NCBI GenBank assembly: GCA_035591015.1
Contig: JAXIUW010195400.1
Coordinates: forward strand, 1 to 11,785
Source: Cephalothrix simula
Lineage: Eukaryota > Nemertea > Palaeonemertea > Archinemertea > Cephalotrichidae
Reading direction: 5' to 3'
Length of the DNA stretch: 11,785 nt
The notes beneath the pieces were generated by a model that did no database searches, was not told the origin of the DNA, and saw nothing but the letters and a program-made list of their open reading frames with translations. Shown here in pieces: positions 1 through 8,537 of the stretch (positions are counted from its first letter, which is position 1; every line of letters begins with the position of its first letter). The position numbers and the translations under genes were made by a program.

Positions 1-228
1 GATATTTAGTGAAATTTCTTGGATAGCATTGAAAAACCGGTGAATAAAAGCGTTATTGCACTTTTTTTCGTGAAATAGCGTGTAATAACTCTATAATATT
101 TACTAGTGACATTTATTTTTTCGCCACTTTGGGCGCTACAGTTAATGGACTTTCTTAATACATTTATAATTCTTCATTTGCGTTTTAATTTTCGTATTAT
201 ATTTTCATAGAAAAACAAAGCTGACGAA
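1..228 (+). other. Upstream region and short 5' leader of the helicase-RBR gene
   Basis: AT-rich sequence before the predicted start codon, with no TATA box or other core promoter element I can defend. A pyrimidine-leaning stretch ends in an AG at 209-210, about 18 nt before the ATG. This resembles a 3' splice acceptor, so the leader could be joined to an upstream 5'UTR exon or to a trans-spliced leader. The same bases (208-210, TAG) form an in-frame stop just upstream of the ATG, which limits N-terminal extension if the region is not spliced. The promoter position is unknown. Confidence 0.4.
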
Positions 229-345
229 ATGAGCAAAACCACCGAATCAAATAGTGAAAACAACAATCATAGAAAAGAAAGATCGAAGCATAAAACGTCA
301 AAATTCAAAGATAGAGACAAAAATACGGATGATCCTATAGAAAAG
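229..345 (+). CDS. First coding exon of the DEAH helicase-RBR gene (39 codons)
   Basis: Predicted N-terminal exon, starting MSKTTESNSE and ending DPIEK. It is short, hydrophilic and rich in Lys, Asn and Ser, like the start of the following large exon. An in-frame TAG lies at 208-210 just upstream, and a purine (G) is at -3 of the ATG. The exon ends at AAAAG|GTAAAA (donor GT at 346-347). Without splicing the frame stops four codons later at 358-360. The donor is in phase 0 and the acceptor before 2394 is also phase 0, so the reading frame is kept and the composition continues smoothly. Additional upstream exons cannot be excluded. This is inferred from splice signals and composition only, with no transcript evidence. 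Confidence 0.68.
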
Positions 346-2393
346 GTAAAATGGAAGTAAAAATTGGATGAGGCTAACAAAGTAGGAATTTTCCGCTCCT
401 CTCCTCCTGCAGCTCATTAACGTGGCTATTTTTTGTATGTCCGGTCAGAGCTTTATGCATTTTGAAAGTTGCATATTGTTCAGTCGTATATTGTGGAATC
501 GCGTATCGCTTAATCGCATGTTCGCGTATTCTCTAATGTGAAGATACGCAGTTCGCGAATTGCGGATTCGCGTATCGCGTTTTGGCTAATGTGCGGATTC
601 GGATCAGGGATAGCGAATCTACCTCTGGGCCTTGAACCTCGGTCATTTTTTACAATTACAATACGTAAAATTCGAATACCGTTACGATTGCAGATGCCCC
701 GTATTCTATGATATACGGATTCATATACCTGCAAGTCGCATACATTTGTATTTCGCTTATTCGTAAGTTTACAAAGGCCTGTTTGTACGTACATCAGTTA
801 GTCACGAATCGCGTACTCGTAAATTAGAGAATACACGAATCGCGAGTATCGGCACATTGGAGAAAACGTGACTCGCATATCAGCGTATCAGCACGATACG
901 CGAATACAGCTTCTTTCGTATTCGTATGCGTATTTGCGGATTCTCTTATGTGCAGATACGCGATTCCAGACTTGTGGAACGCGAGTCTCGTATTCGCGAA
1001 TTCTCCAATGCGCAGATAGGTACGCGATTCGTGACTTACATCTACGCGAGTCACGCATTGGGTGTATTTCCAATGTGCGGATACGCGATTTGCGGCCGCA
1101 GGTTAACCGTGTCGCTTATCAGCGACCAATATGCCATATGTGCGGATAGGCGATTGGCGACTTGTGGATACGCGAGTTTATTTTTCATAAATATAATATA
1201 TATATAAGAACAGTTTTGTCATACACATACAATATTCGTCAAAAACTTTTGCCAGATAAAAAAAATGTTGGATAACTGTTAACAATAATATGGATTTGTA
1301 AAGAAAAGAAAAGTTATATATTCCATGCATCTAAAAAGGCCCACTCGCGATCTGCATTTTTAGCTATTGATTTATGGATCCTGCACTGGTACAAAAGAAA
1401 ATATTTTGGATCCGCGAGTTGGTATTCCTCTAGTTAGTCTGAAAATCCATCAGATTTCACCCTCTGATTTTTTTAACGATTTTAGTGGTATTTTCATCGG
1501 ACGCCTTTTAGTCCTTAAAACAATTAATTTAAAAACCAAAAAAAGATAATTTAAAAAGGATGTTAATCTAAATATATTTCAATAACCAAGAAAGTAGTCC
1601 GAATCCATTTTATACAGGACTGACGATTCTTATGGATATCACTACGCATTCGAGTACTTATGCTCAAAAGCGATCAATCGATATTATATTTTTGTCAATA
1701 GTGCACCTTCTTGTTTAATTGATCCATCGATTTACTTTTATTTGTAAGAACAAGTGTCATTGGTATAGAGTATACATGGTAAAACGATCTTTTGTTAGTT
1801 GATTCAATGTTACTACATGTACGTGATAGTGTAGAGCTATCATTTGTGTGTATCTGATGGGCCAGCTGCTTAGAGACGAGCAATATAAACAGTTTTGATA
1901 ACGATTGATAATTGTCACGGTTCTTTAGGCCTGATATAAGTACAATATCACTATTTTTCTTGAAATGCTTATCAGACCGAAGTGCGAAGTGCTGAGGTAT
2001 GATAAACGTTGAAAGCAAAATTATGAGGGCATTTCAAAATCCATCATCTCTGGATAGCTGGTGATATTATGTTTATCGCTACATTTTAATAATAGGTGTC
2101 GTACGAATACGAATTTTTAAGGCACCATAAATTTTATTATTTTTCAAATTATAAAGTTGATTCTCAAATTTAAACCATATTCCCAGGTTAGTGCAACTAC
2201 ATGCACCCTGCATAGTCCATGAGGGAGGTGAAGGCTGATATAGCCAATTCTTGCGGGCCGATATGGCTATATATTTTAGCCTTTTCCTTGCATTAATGGC
2301 TACATATTGTCCTAAAAAGTAGCGATAAAAAAAACTTTATTCGTTTTATAAGTCCCAAATTTTATGAAATATAAATTCTTGTTTATATTTCAG
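346..2393 (+). other. Large first intron (2,048 bp)
   Basis: Predicted GT-AG intron between the donor at 346 (GTAAAA) and the acceptor TTTATATTTCAG ending at 2393, preceded by a T-rich tract. An ATG at 2364 lies in frame with the big exon, but it sits inside the acceptor region and would add only ten residues read from intron sequence. The contents are a degenerate CpG-rich repeat array (about 480-1180) and then AT-rich sequence (1181-2393) with no gene I can recognise. A small inverted pair (TATAGCCA near 2240 and TGGCTATA near 2264) lies in a slightly GC-richer patch at 2190-2290. Short open frames here look random or come from the repeats. Confidence 0.68.
480..1180. repeat. Degenerate CpG-rich repeat array with inverted segments
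   Basis: This stretch is full of variants of TACGCGATT, GCGGATACGCG and TACGCGAGT, unlike the AT-rich flanks. The clearest units begin with ATGTGCGGATACGCGATT-like sequence at 948, 1008, 1073 and 1138, giving periods of 60, 65 and 65 bp. Earlier, more diverged copies in the same orientation lie around 530-600. The segment at about 800-905 is inverted: the 16 bases at 800-815 are the exact reverse complement of those at 1021-1036. Open frames on both strands (for example 868-1207) are by-products of the repeat. It may be a decayed minisatellite or a foldback element with subterminal repeats; I cannot assign a family. Confidence 0.75.
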
Positions 2394-5300
2394 ACCGCAC
2401 GTGATACTCAAAAGGAGGTTCCAGCCACCAAAAAGCCTCCAAGAAATAGAAGGCGAAATACTAAAGATGATGATAGGAAACGAAACTATGAGGATCAGAA
2501 TGCAGATTTGACTGTGTCTCAGAAAAGTGATATCCAAGGATTTTGGGACGTCGAAGTTCGAAGCTCTGATACAGTGCAAAATGAAAACGAGTCGAAAACG
2601 AATCGAAGAAATACGAAGACCAAAAATGAAACAAATATTAAAAATTGCCAAAAAGAGCCCAAGAAAGATAAGGAACAAAACAACGAAGCGAATGAAGGCT
2701 TTTGGGACGTTGATGTTCGGAGCTCTAATACAGTGGAAAATGAAAACGAGACGAGAAATTTAAGCAATGTAAATGGGAATGATACAAAAAGGGTCGAAGG
2801 AAAAACCTCTAAGAAAGATTTGAAACAAAAAAACGAAGCGAACGAAGATAAGAAGAAAAATGAAAAAAATAAACTTGGTGATATTAATTTAAACGATGTT
2901 ACGACCGTTAAAGACCTTTTAGAAAACATTGAATTGAAAAAGCAAGCATGTTTTGAAGAATATAAGGCCAAGGTCGCTGATATACATTCCAAGATGGCGT
3001 CCCTTCAGTCAACGAAACCCAAGTTTGCGGGACAAGCTATGGACAAAGAAAATCAATTATTTGTTTTTCGGCAAAAATTGGTTGAATTGAATTTGCAACG
3101 CGAAGAATTTTGCCGAACTATCGAGGGATTAATTTGCGAAATGCGCGCGTGTGGAACCTTAAATAATGACGTCATTGTTGAAAATAGAATACGGTTTGTT
3201 CAAGAATGTAAAATGTTTTCAAATGGTTTGCCTATCTATGCTCGAAGGGCTGAAATTCTCGAAACTATTAAAGATAATAGTGTTTGTTTGGTCACTGGCG
3301 AAACCGGTTCTGGGAAAAGTACTCAATTGGCCCAATATTTGAACCAATCAAATTCAAGGTCAAAAGGACGAATAGTTTGCACGCAGCCACGTAAATTAGC
3401 GGCTGTTAGTTTAGCTAAGTTTATTTCTGAAGAAAATGGAACCAAGTTGGGAGAAGAATTCGGTTACAAAGCTAGAGGCAAGGGCTGTTCTAATAAAGAC
3501 ACTCGAGTCCTCTATATGACCGATTTTGAACTATTAAAAGAATGTATTAAGGATCCAAAACTCGGTGACTACTCGTATATCATTGTAGACGAGGCACATG
3601 AACGTACTGTGTATACTGATTTACTAATTGCACTGCTGAAAAAGGCGAGCGAAGCGAGGTCTGATATTCGTTTGATTATCACATCTGCTACTTTAAATAT
3701 TAGTGTATTTTCACTTTATTTTAATTCATGTCCGGTAATTTCCGTTACCGGTCGGCTGTTTCCGGTGGATATAGTTTGGAGAAATGAAATTTGCACTTCC
3801 GGTGATTATGTAAATGAAGCTGTTAGCATAGCGATCGATATTCATAAAAACCAAACTAGTGGTGATATTTTAGTGTTTTTAACAACGCCTGCCGAAACAG
3901 AGAGTGCAGTAACTAAATTTTCGGCACGGACAATGAATGATAAGAAAGTGAAATGTTTTGCGCTTCATGGGAAAGTTCCTCCTGAGCAACAACAACGAGT
4001 AATTACGGAAAGTGCCGGAAAGTCACGAATAGTTGTGTTTTCGACTAATATTGCAGAAACTTCTCTAACTATTCCGGGTGTGAAATATGTTGTTGATTGC
4101 GGGCTTGTAAAAGAAAATAACTATGACCAAAAGCGCCGAATGTCTACCTTAGAGGTTGTGTGGACCAGCCAGAGCTCTGCTGAGCAACGAAGAGGTAGAG
4201 CGGGTCGCACAGGTCCTGGCGTATGTTATAGACTTTATTCTGAAAATGACTTTTATGCTATGAATATAACTACTAAACCTGAAATATTACGAATTAATTT
4301 GTGTCAAGCGCTGTTGCAGATAATGTTACTATCCGTCGGTAATCCGTTGGATTTTGATTTTGTTGAACACCCACATAAAGGGGATCTAAATTCCGCTTTA
4401 TCGATTTTAGAAGATATAGGCGCCGTTAGCGGAAATGACGTCACTGATTTAGGAAAACAGTTATCAGTATTACCTTTAGAGCCTCGACTTGGTAAATTAG
4501 TAATTGAATGCGCCAATCAGGGACTTTCTTGTGAAGGTGTCGTCATGGCAACGTTAACGACATTATCGGGTTCCGTATTTTTTCGTATGGGTACGGATGC
4601 CGAAAAGGAGACTGCTGATTTGCGGAAGATTCCATTTTGCAATGAAAATGGGGATCTTTTTACCTTTTTGGAAGTGTTCAAAGCCTATTCAGGGGTGCCT
4701 TATATCAAACGAAGGAAGTGGTGCTTAGAAAACTATATAAACTCTAAATCGATGGGTATTGCCCAAGAAAGTATTTCAGAGATATCCTACATTTTGAAAA
4801 ATGAACTCGGAATAGAATTTACCAAAAGATTTGAAGAACTTGACATAAATCATCAAGCACTTGAGAGGATATTATTTGACTGCTTCAAACATAACCTCTC
4901 CCTTTATTTGGGTCACCGAAGACTGGGGTACTATATGTTGAATCAAGAACGGCGCATAGCGATTCATCCATCCTCGTGCTTGAATTATTTAGGTGAAAAT
5001 CCAGCGTGGGTGGTTTGCGATAGCGTTTTCAAATCATCGAAAGAATTCATGATGAATATAACATCTATAAACCCAAAAATGATTGACTTTTCATCACTGT
5101 CCGAAACTTTACGCTGTAAAATTGCGCAAATAGAACGCGAAAAAGTTGCTGAACATATATTCTCCCCTTGTGGTAAAATGCTAATGCGGAAGCACATAAT
5201 TGGTGCGCGATTTATCATGAGTAAGTTCTTAGAAGAAGAATTATCTGATACTTATGACGTCATCATTGAACCGGACTCAAAAAACGGACTTGTTCATGTA

Positions 5301-7577
5301 TTTGCGCCACCCGAAGCCGTGAATGGTGTGATAGAAGCGATAAGTGATAAGCTTGAAAATCCTAAAAAGGAATTACGGAATGACGTCATAGTTCAAAGTG
5401 TACAAGACACCAGTGCCCGTGTTGTGTTAGGTAATGGTTTACAAGTACGAACTATATTATCTGCGGATGAATACACGGATGTATTGATAATATATAGTTC
5501 GAATTCTGAAGAACCAAGTATTGAAAATGTGTTAGAATATTTCAAGCAATTTGGAGATATCTTACAGTACGAGAAGTTTGTTAAAAGTGGACCTGGATGT
5601 AAATTCTGGGGCGAAATAACTTACGCGACTAGCCAGGGAGCCAGTCTAGCAGTTTCGGAAACAGAAAAGTCTGAAACACTGAAAGCAGTTACCAGAGATT
5701 CACCAAAATCACCCACTATCAAAGGTCAATCTATTGATTGCGAATTTAAGATGATTATGACGTATGATACAAAAGTAAACAAAGGCTTTGCAATCGTTGA
5801 GATGACGTCCCTAAACGACGCTGCGAGAGTTTTGGCAAAGTACGGAAACTCGTATATCGGAACAGCAGGGAATATGTATTTGTCTTCTAGTAAACGTTCA
5901 CCTTATGAGTTATATATACGTCCTGTGCCTGCTAACGCCGAAGAAATCGATATCGAATTGGCTCTAAAAGATCTTGATGTCGAGGTCGATATTAAGCGAA
6001 TCATAGTTCCGAAAAAAATGATGTTTGATGATGTAAAACAAGCGAAAAGTGAAATAGTTACGATTTTAAAATCACATCTTGTAAGATCTAAAAGCGATTT
6101 GAAAGAATCGGATTACAGGATCGAATTTAATCCAGGATTTACTTCGCGTTGGTTGAATGGGTCGATTACATTTACTGACTGCGAAATCGGTGAGACTGTA
6201 GCTCAGAAAATGAGGTGTTCTATCTTCATTGGTTGCAGTGAGTTGAAATTATGTCCCGAATGGTCATCTAGGGTTTTCATTCCAAAAGATGTATATAATA
6301 TTTTGGAACGAAGTTTGAAGAAAGATATTACTGCCCTTGAGGAGTATTTTAAGGACTACTTTTTTGTAAAGCACACGAAAAATAAACAAGGTCACGTGAA
6401 TCTCCATATAAGGTGTTTTAAGAAAAATGCATTTAATATCGGCTATAAGGTTTTATTTGAATCCGTGCGTGGAGAGGATGTTAAAGTTCCGACTCGTGAA
6501 ATGGTTGAATTTTTACGCCAGCGTGATGGAAAAGTTTCTCTTGATAAAATCAAAGAATTGTGCCGCGTTTCGCTGAAATTAGACCCGCGGAGGAATATGG
6601 TTGTTCTTCATGGTGATAGACGCGCATGCGCAGAAGCTAAGAAGGAGTTAGAGTTCGTTTTCAGCGGTTTATTTAAGAATTGTCCGCTAGAGGTGCCACT
6701 ATCTGGCTCGAATAGGCCGCCGTGTTTTATTAAATACGTTATACAGTATTATGATCGGGATCTGAAACGATTGTGTAATGAAAGCGGCGCGGAAAAGATC
6801 ACACTTGACGTCATGCGCCGGAAGTTGCGCGTACATGGGACTAAAGAAATGCAAGAAAAGGTCAAGGGCATTTTGAACGCGTTCGCTCAGGATTTGTGTA
6901 GCTTGGTGCCGACGAACGAAGAAAGCATTGAATGTTGCATTTGTTTTGATCAAATAACCGATTTCGATAAGTTATACCGACTGGAACTTTGTGGGCATGC
7001 GCATTGTAGAGAATGTTGCGCAAGACAGTTGGAGTATTGCGCAACAAGTAAAGATTTTCCAATAAAATGCGCTTTTGACGATTGTGACGAATTATGGACG
7101 ACGTATGACGTAAAACAAATTCTGTCTCTTGATTCGCCTGAATTTAAAAACCTGGAGTCTGCAGCGATCCAATCTTTCATTAGTTTAAATTCAAACCAGT
7201 ATAGGTATTGTTTATCGCCTGATTGTTTGATGGTATATAAGGTATCAAAGAAGGGAAAGCGTGTATGTTGCGAATTATGTGATTTGTCAATTTGTAACAA
7301 GTGTCATGTGCAGTATCACTTCGGGATGACGTGCGAAGTGTATCAGAGCGTTCATGACGACAAGGTGCTTCAGGGCTGGCTTCAATTGGATGAAGAAAAC
7401 CACAAAATATGTCAAAAATGCGGCGCGATGATTATGAAAGATGGAGGGTGTAACCGTATGATATGTCTTAATTGCAAAACCGTTATGTGTTGGATTTGTT
7501 TAAAGAATTTTGATCTTGAAATTGATTGTTATCAACATATTAATTTTGAACACCCGAACGCACATGAGCCTGACTAG
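2394..7577 (+). CDS. DEAH-box RNA helicase fused to a RING-IBR-RING ubiquitin ligase (main exon)
   Basis: Main exon of a protein of about 1,766 aa (numbering includes exon 1). Residues 40-215 are charged and low in complexity, and 225-310 look coiled-coil-like. Helicase motifs are complete: GETGSGKST (341-349), TQPRKLAA, DEAH (438-441), SAT (470-472), FSTNIAETS (588-596) and QRRGRAGRTG (637-646). HA2 (about 690-830) and an OB-type module (about 880-960) follow, as in DEAH/RHA helicases. About 1060-1200 is RRM-like (KGFAIVEM), and 1350-1530 may hold KH-like folds. The C-terminus is an RBR E3 module: RING1 from C1553/C1554, IBR from C1645 and RING2 from C1712, with the likely catalytic Cys at 1725 in DGGCNRM. 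The layout and length match plant DEAH11/DEAH12-type proteins and invertebrate relatives. Inferred role: ATP-driven RNA or RNP remodelling coupled to ubiquitin transfer. Substrate and location are unknown, and the plant label 'chloroplastic' should not be transferred. The frame is intact over 5.2 kb, which argues for a functional gene. Confidence 0.93.
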   Translation, partial: TARDTQKEVPATKKPPRNRRRNTKDDDRKRNYEDQNADLTVSQKSDIQGFWDVEVRSSDTVQNENESKTNRRNTKTKNETNIKNCQKEPKKDKEQNNEANEGFWDVDVRSSNTVENENETRNLSNVNGNDTKRVEGKTSKKDLKQKNEANEDKKKNEKNKLGDINLNDVTTVKDLLENIELKKQACFEEYKAKVADIHSKMASLQSTKPKFAGQAMDKENQLFVFRQKLVELNLQREEFCRTIEGLICEMRACGTLNNDVIVENRIRFVQECKMFSNGLPIYARRAEILETIKDNSVCLVTGETGSGKSTQLAQYLNQSNSRSKGRIVCTQPRKLAAVSLAKFISEENGTKLGEEFGYKARGKGCSNKDTRVLYMTDFELLKECIKDPKLGDYSYIIVDEAHERTVYTDLLIALLKKASEARSDIRLIITSATLNISVFSLYFNSCPVISVTGRLFPVDIVWRNEICTSGDYVNEAVSIAIDIHKNQTSGDILVFLTTPAETESAVTKFSARTMNDKKVKCFALHGKVPPEQQQRVITESAGKSRIVVFSTNIAETSLTIPGVKYVVDCGLVKENNYDQKRRMSTLEVVWTSQSSAEQRRGRAGRTGPGVCYRLYSENDFYAMNITTKPEILRINLCQALLQIMLLSVGNPLDFDFVEHPHKGDLNSALSILEDIGAVSGNDVTDLGKQLSVLPLEPRLGKLVIECANQGLSCEGVVMATLTTLSGSVFFRMGTDAEKETADLRKIPFCNENGDLFTFLEVFKAYSGVPYIKRRKWCLENYINSKSMGIAQESISEISYILKNELGIEFTKRFEELDINHQALERILFDCFKHNLSLYLGHRRLGYYMLNQERRIAIHPSSCLNYLGENPAWVVCDSVFKSSKEFMMNITSINPKMIDFSSLSETLRCKIAQIEREKVAEHIFSPCGKMLMRKHIIGARFIMSKFLEEELSDTYDVIIEPDSKNGLVHVFAPPEAVNGVIEAISDKLENPKKELRNDVIVQSVQDTSARVVLGNGLQVRTILSADEYTDVLIIYSSNSEEPSIENVLEYFKQFGDILQYEKFVKSGPGCKFWGEITYATSQGASLAVSETEKSETLKAVTRDSPKSPTIKGQSIDCEFKMIMTYDTKVNKGFAIVEMTSLNDAARVLAKYGNSYIGTAGNMYLSSSKRSPYELYIRPVPANAEEIDIELALKDLDVEVDIKRIIVPKKMMFDDVKQAKSEIVTILKSHLVRSKSDLKESDYRIEFNPGFTSRWLNGSITFTDCEIGETVAQKMRCSIFIGCSELKLCPEWSSRVFIPKDVYNILERSLKKDITALEEYFKDYFFVKHTKNKQGHVNLHIRCFKKNAFNIGYKVLFESVRGEDVKVPTREMVEFLRQRDGKVSLDKIKELCRVSLKLDPRRNMVVLHGDRRACAEAKKELEFVFSGLFKNCPLEVPLSGSNRPPCFIKYVIQYYDRDLKRLCNESGAEKITLDVMRRKLRVHGTKEMQEKVKGILNAFAQDLCSLVPTNEESIECCICFDQITDFDKLYRLELCGHAHCRECCARQLEYCATSKDFPIKCAFDDCDELWTTYDVKQILSLDSPEFKNLESAAIQSFISLNSNQYRYCLSPDCLMVYKVSKKGKRVCCELCDLSICNKCHVQYHFGMTCEVYQSVHDDKVLQGWLQLDEENHKICQKCGAMIMKDGGCNRMICLNCKTVMCWICLKNFDLEIDCYQHINFEHPNAHEPD
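2538..2846 (+). repeat. In-frame tandem duplication in the disordered N-terminus
   Basis: Two copies of a coding unit lie end to end: 2538-2696 (53 codons) and 2697-2846 (50 codons). Both start GFWDV(E/D)VRSS and end in NEANE. In the joined protein they begin near residues 88 and 141. The middle parts have diverged and differ by indels, while the GFWDV..RSS..V.NENE block is well kept. The unit gives the protein two copies of an aromatic-acidic short motif within a Lys/Glu/Asn-rich linker. The function is unknown; it may be a docking motif. Confidence 0.85.
6933..7574 (+). other. RBR (RING1-IBR-RING2) ubiquitin-ligase module
   Basis: RING1 starts with CCICFDQ and continues CGHAHCRECC, then two further paired Cys (KCAFDDC). 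IBR runs from YRYCLSPDC through CCELCDLSICNKCH to a Cys after HFGM. RING2 is CQKCGAMIMKDGGCNRMIC, then LNCKTVMCWICLKNF, closed by a C-x2-H pair (DCYQH). In RBR ligases such as HHARI and parkin, the Cys of the GGC motif forms the ubiquitin thioester, so C1725 (codon 7449-7451) is the expected catalytic residue. The position two after it, His in those enzymes, is Arg here (R1727, codon 7455-7457). The spacing of Cys pairs otherwise supports an intact zinc-binding module. Confidence 0.9.
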
Positions 7578-7950
7578 ACTTCTGATTGCATCTTTTGATT
7601 GTAGGCCTATCTTTTGACACGAACGGGTTTAAAATGAATTAGGGCTGTGAAATGTATACGGGTGTACTTTTTGCGCTTTTTAGGAAGGGCATGGAAATGG
7701 GAAGACATAGGGGTGGTTTTTTTCAGAATGCAGACCATGATGACTATCCCCATTCGGGTAACCAAAAACTCTGTAACACGTGGTCATAATTTGTGCTGTC
7801 TATTTCCACTCATTACCAGGTACAGTTTGACAAAAATAAATTCACCTCTATTTTTCACCCGTTCCCTTCAAATATTTATAAATAGGAAATCTCGACATTT
7901 TGCAGTCCTATCCATTTTATTCCATGTAAAAGGTATATGATAAAGAGTAC
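7578..7950 (+). promoter_or_regulatory. 3' untranslated region with candidate poly(A) signal
   Basis: Non-coding sequence after the TAG stop (7575-7577). The first canonical AATAAA is at 7835-7840 and is followed by a T-rich stretch (CTCTATTTTTCACCC), a reasonable cleavage/polyadenylation context. This predicts a 3'UTR of about 280 nt. The open frame at 7647-7940 shows no family resemblance and overlaps this signal, so I do not call it a gene. The assignment rests on signal and position only. Confidence 0.45.
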
Positions 7951-8383
7951 TTGAATCTTTATAATTGGTCGTGTACTCATCGGAGTGACAAATTTACGAG
8001 CTATAGATTATATAATCTGCGTATTGAAACCGCTCTTATCAATTATTTCAGGCAACGTCGGTACCTGTTTATTTCGCGACACTTATTGTATCGCAAGTTT
8101 TTCGTTTTAGCTCTATCCTCGACAAATCGCTTCCGGTTCCATCACTTTTACTAACAGGTTAAAATTGAAAGGGGTGAATTCAGCTATCAAAAGCGGAAAT
8201 GAATCGACATATCGTGGACATAGGTAAAAGGCGATACAATAGATGCGTTGCAAAATAACAGGTCCCTTAGCTATAAATGAATTTCAATTGAATGTATGAT
8301 AAGAGGGATTTCAAATAAACTGGTGATAAATCTATTTATAGATCATATTCACTCCGATGAGTTCACGACCCATTAAAGATTCA
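7951..8383. repeat. Long imperfect palindrome (foldback/MITE-like element)
   Basis: Two arms are inverted copies of each other, centred near 8165. The outermost clear match is TCGTGTACTCATCGGAGTGA (7969-7988) against the complement of 8349-8368. Inner matches include CTCTTATCA near 8033 with its complement near 8300, ACCTGTTATTTTGC-like blocks (about 8063 and 8262), and TATTGTATCGC (about 8086) with GCGATACAATA (8231-8241). Similarity thins toward the centre and may extend outward to about 7921 and 8415. No coding capacity survives. This fits an old foldback MITE or an inverted duplication. A transcript through it would fold into a long double-stranded hairpin. Confidence 0.75.
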
Positions 8384-8537
8384 TATATTTCTTTGTGTTC
8401 ATATATCTTTGGTATATGGTATATGTATATGGGCATTTTTGCATTTATAAACTATAGGCTTTTATGCTTCATACATGTATGTGTTCAAATTTAATGATGT
8501 TTAAAAGACAAATTAATATTCTGTCTAAAATTTGTAC

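Noticed and set aside
600-660. tRNA-like B box (GTTCAAGGC on the minus strand)
   Set aside because: No matching A box at the right distance and no cloverleaf can be drawn.
868-1207. Overlapping open frames on both strands in the intron
   Set aside because: They come from the CpG-rich repeat array, which lacks stop codons by composition. The peptides are repetitive and resemble no family.
1695-2018. Minus-strand 107-codon open frame
   Set aside because: No recognisable motif, located within the predicted intron, with AT-rich, random-looking composition.
2364-2393. ATG at 2364 as the start of the large protein
   Set aside because: It lies in the intron's T-rich tract and acceptor. The ten residues it adds are simply the translation of that tract, and a phase-0 upstream exon with its own ATG fits better.
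2519-2992. 157-codon minus-strand open frame
   Set aside because: A shadow of the Lys/Glu-rich coding strand, which gives Phe/Ser-rich complement; no independent support.
6699-7300. Minus-strand open frames opposite the RBR module
   Set aside because: Antisense shadows of the strongly supported plus-strand zinc-binding domains.
7727-7757. Mini-exon between TTTTTTTCAG and GGGTAACC
   Set aside because: The splice-like signals are present, but the upstream frame already ends with a complete RBR module and a stop, and no further coding sequence follows.
7647-7940. 97-codon open frame after the stop codon
   Set aside because: No domain or motif is visible, and it overlaps the likely 3'UTR and poly(A) signal.
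7951-8154. 67-codon open frame
   Set aside because: It is wholly contained in one half of the long palindrome and is best explained as repeat sequence.
8500-8537. Extension of the foldback arm beyond 8538
   Set aside because: CAGAATA-like similarity to the right flank needs a gap of about 14 bases and is in low-complexity AT sequence, so I keep the ends at 8538 and 10026.
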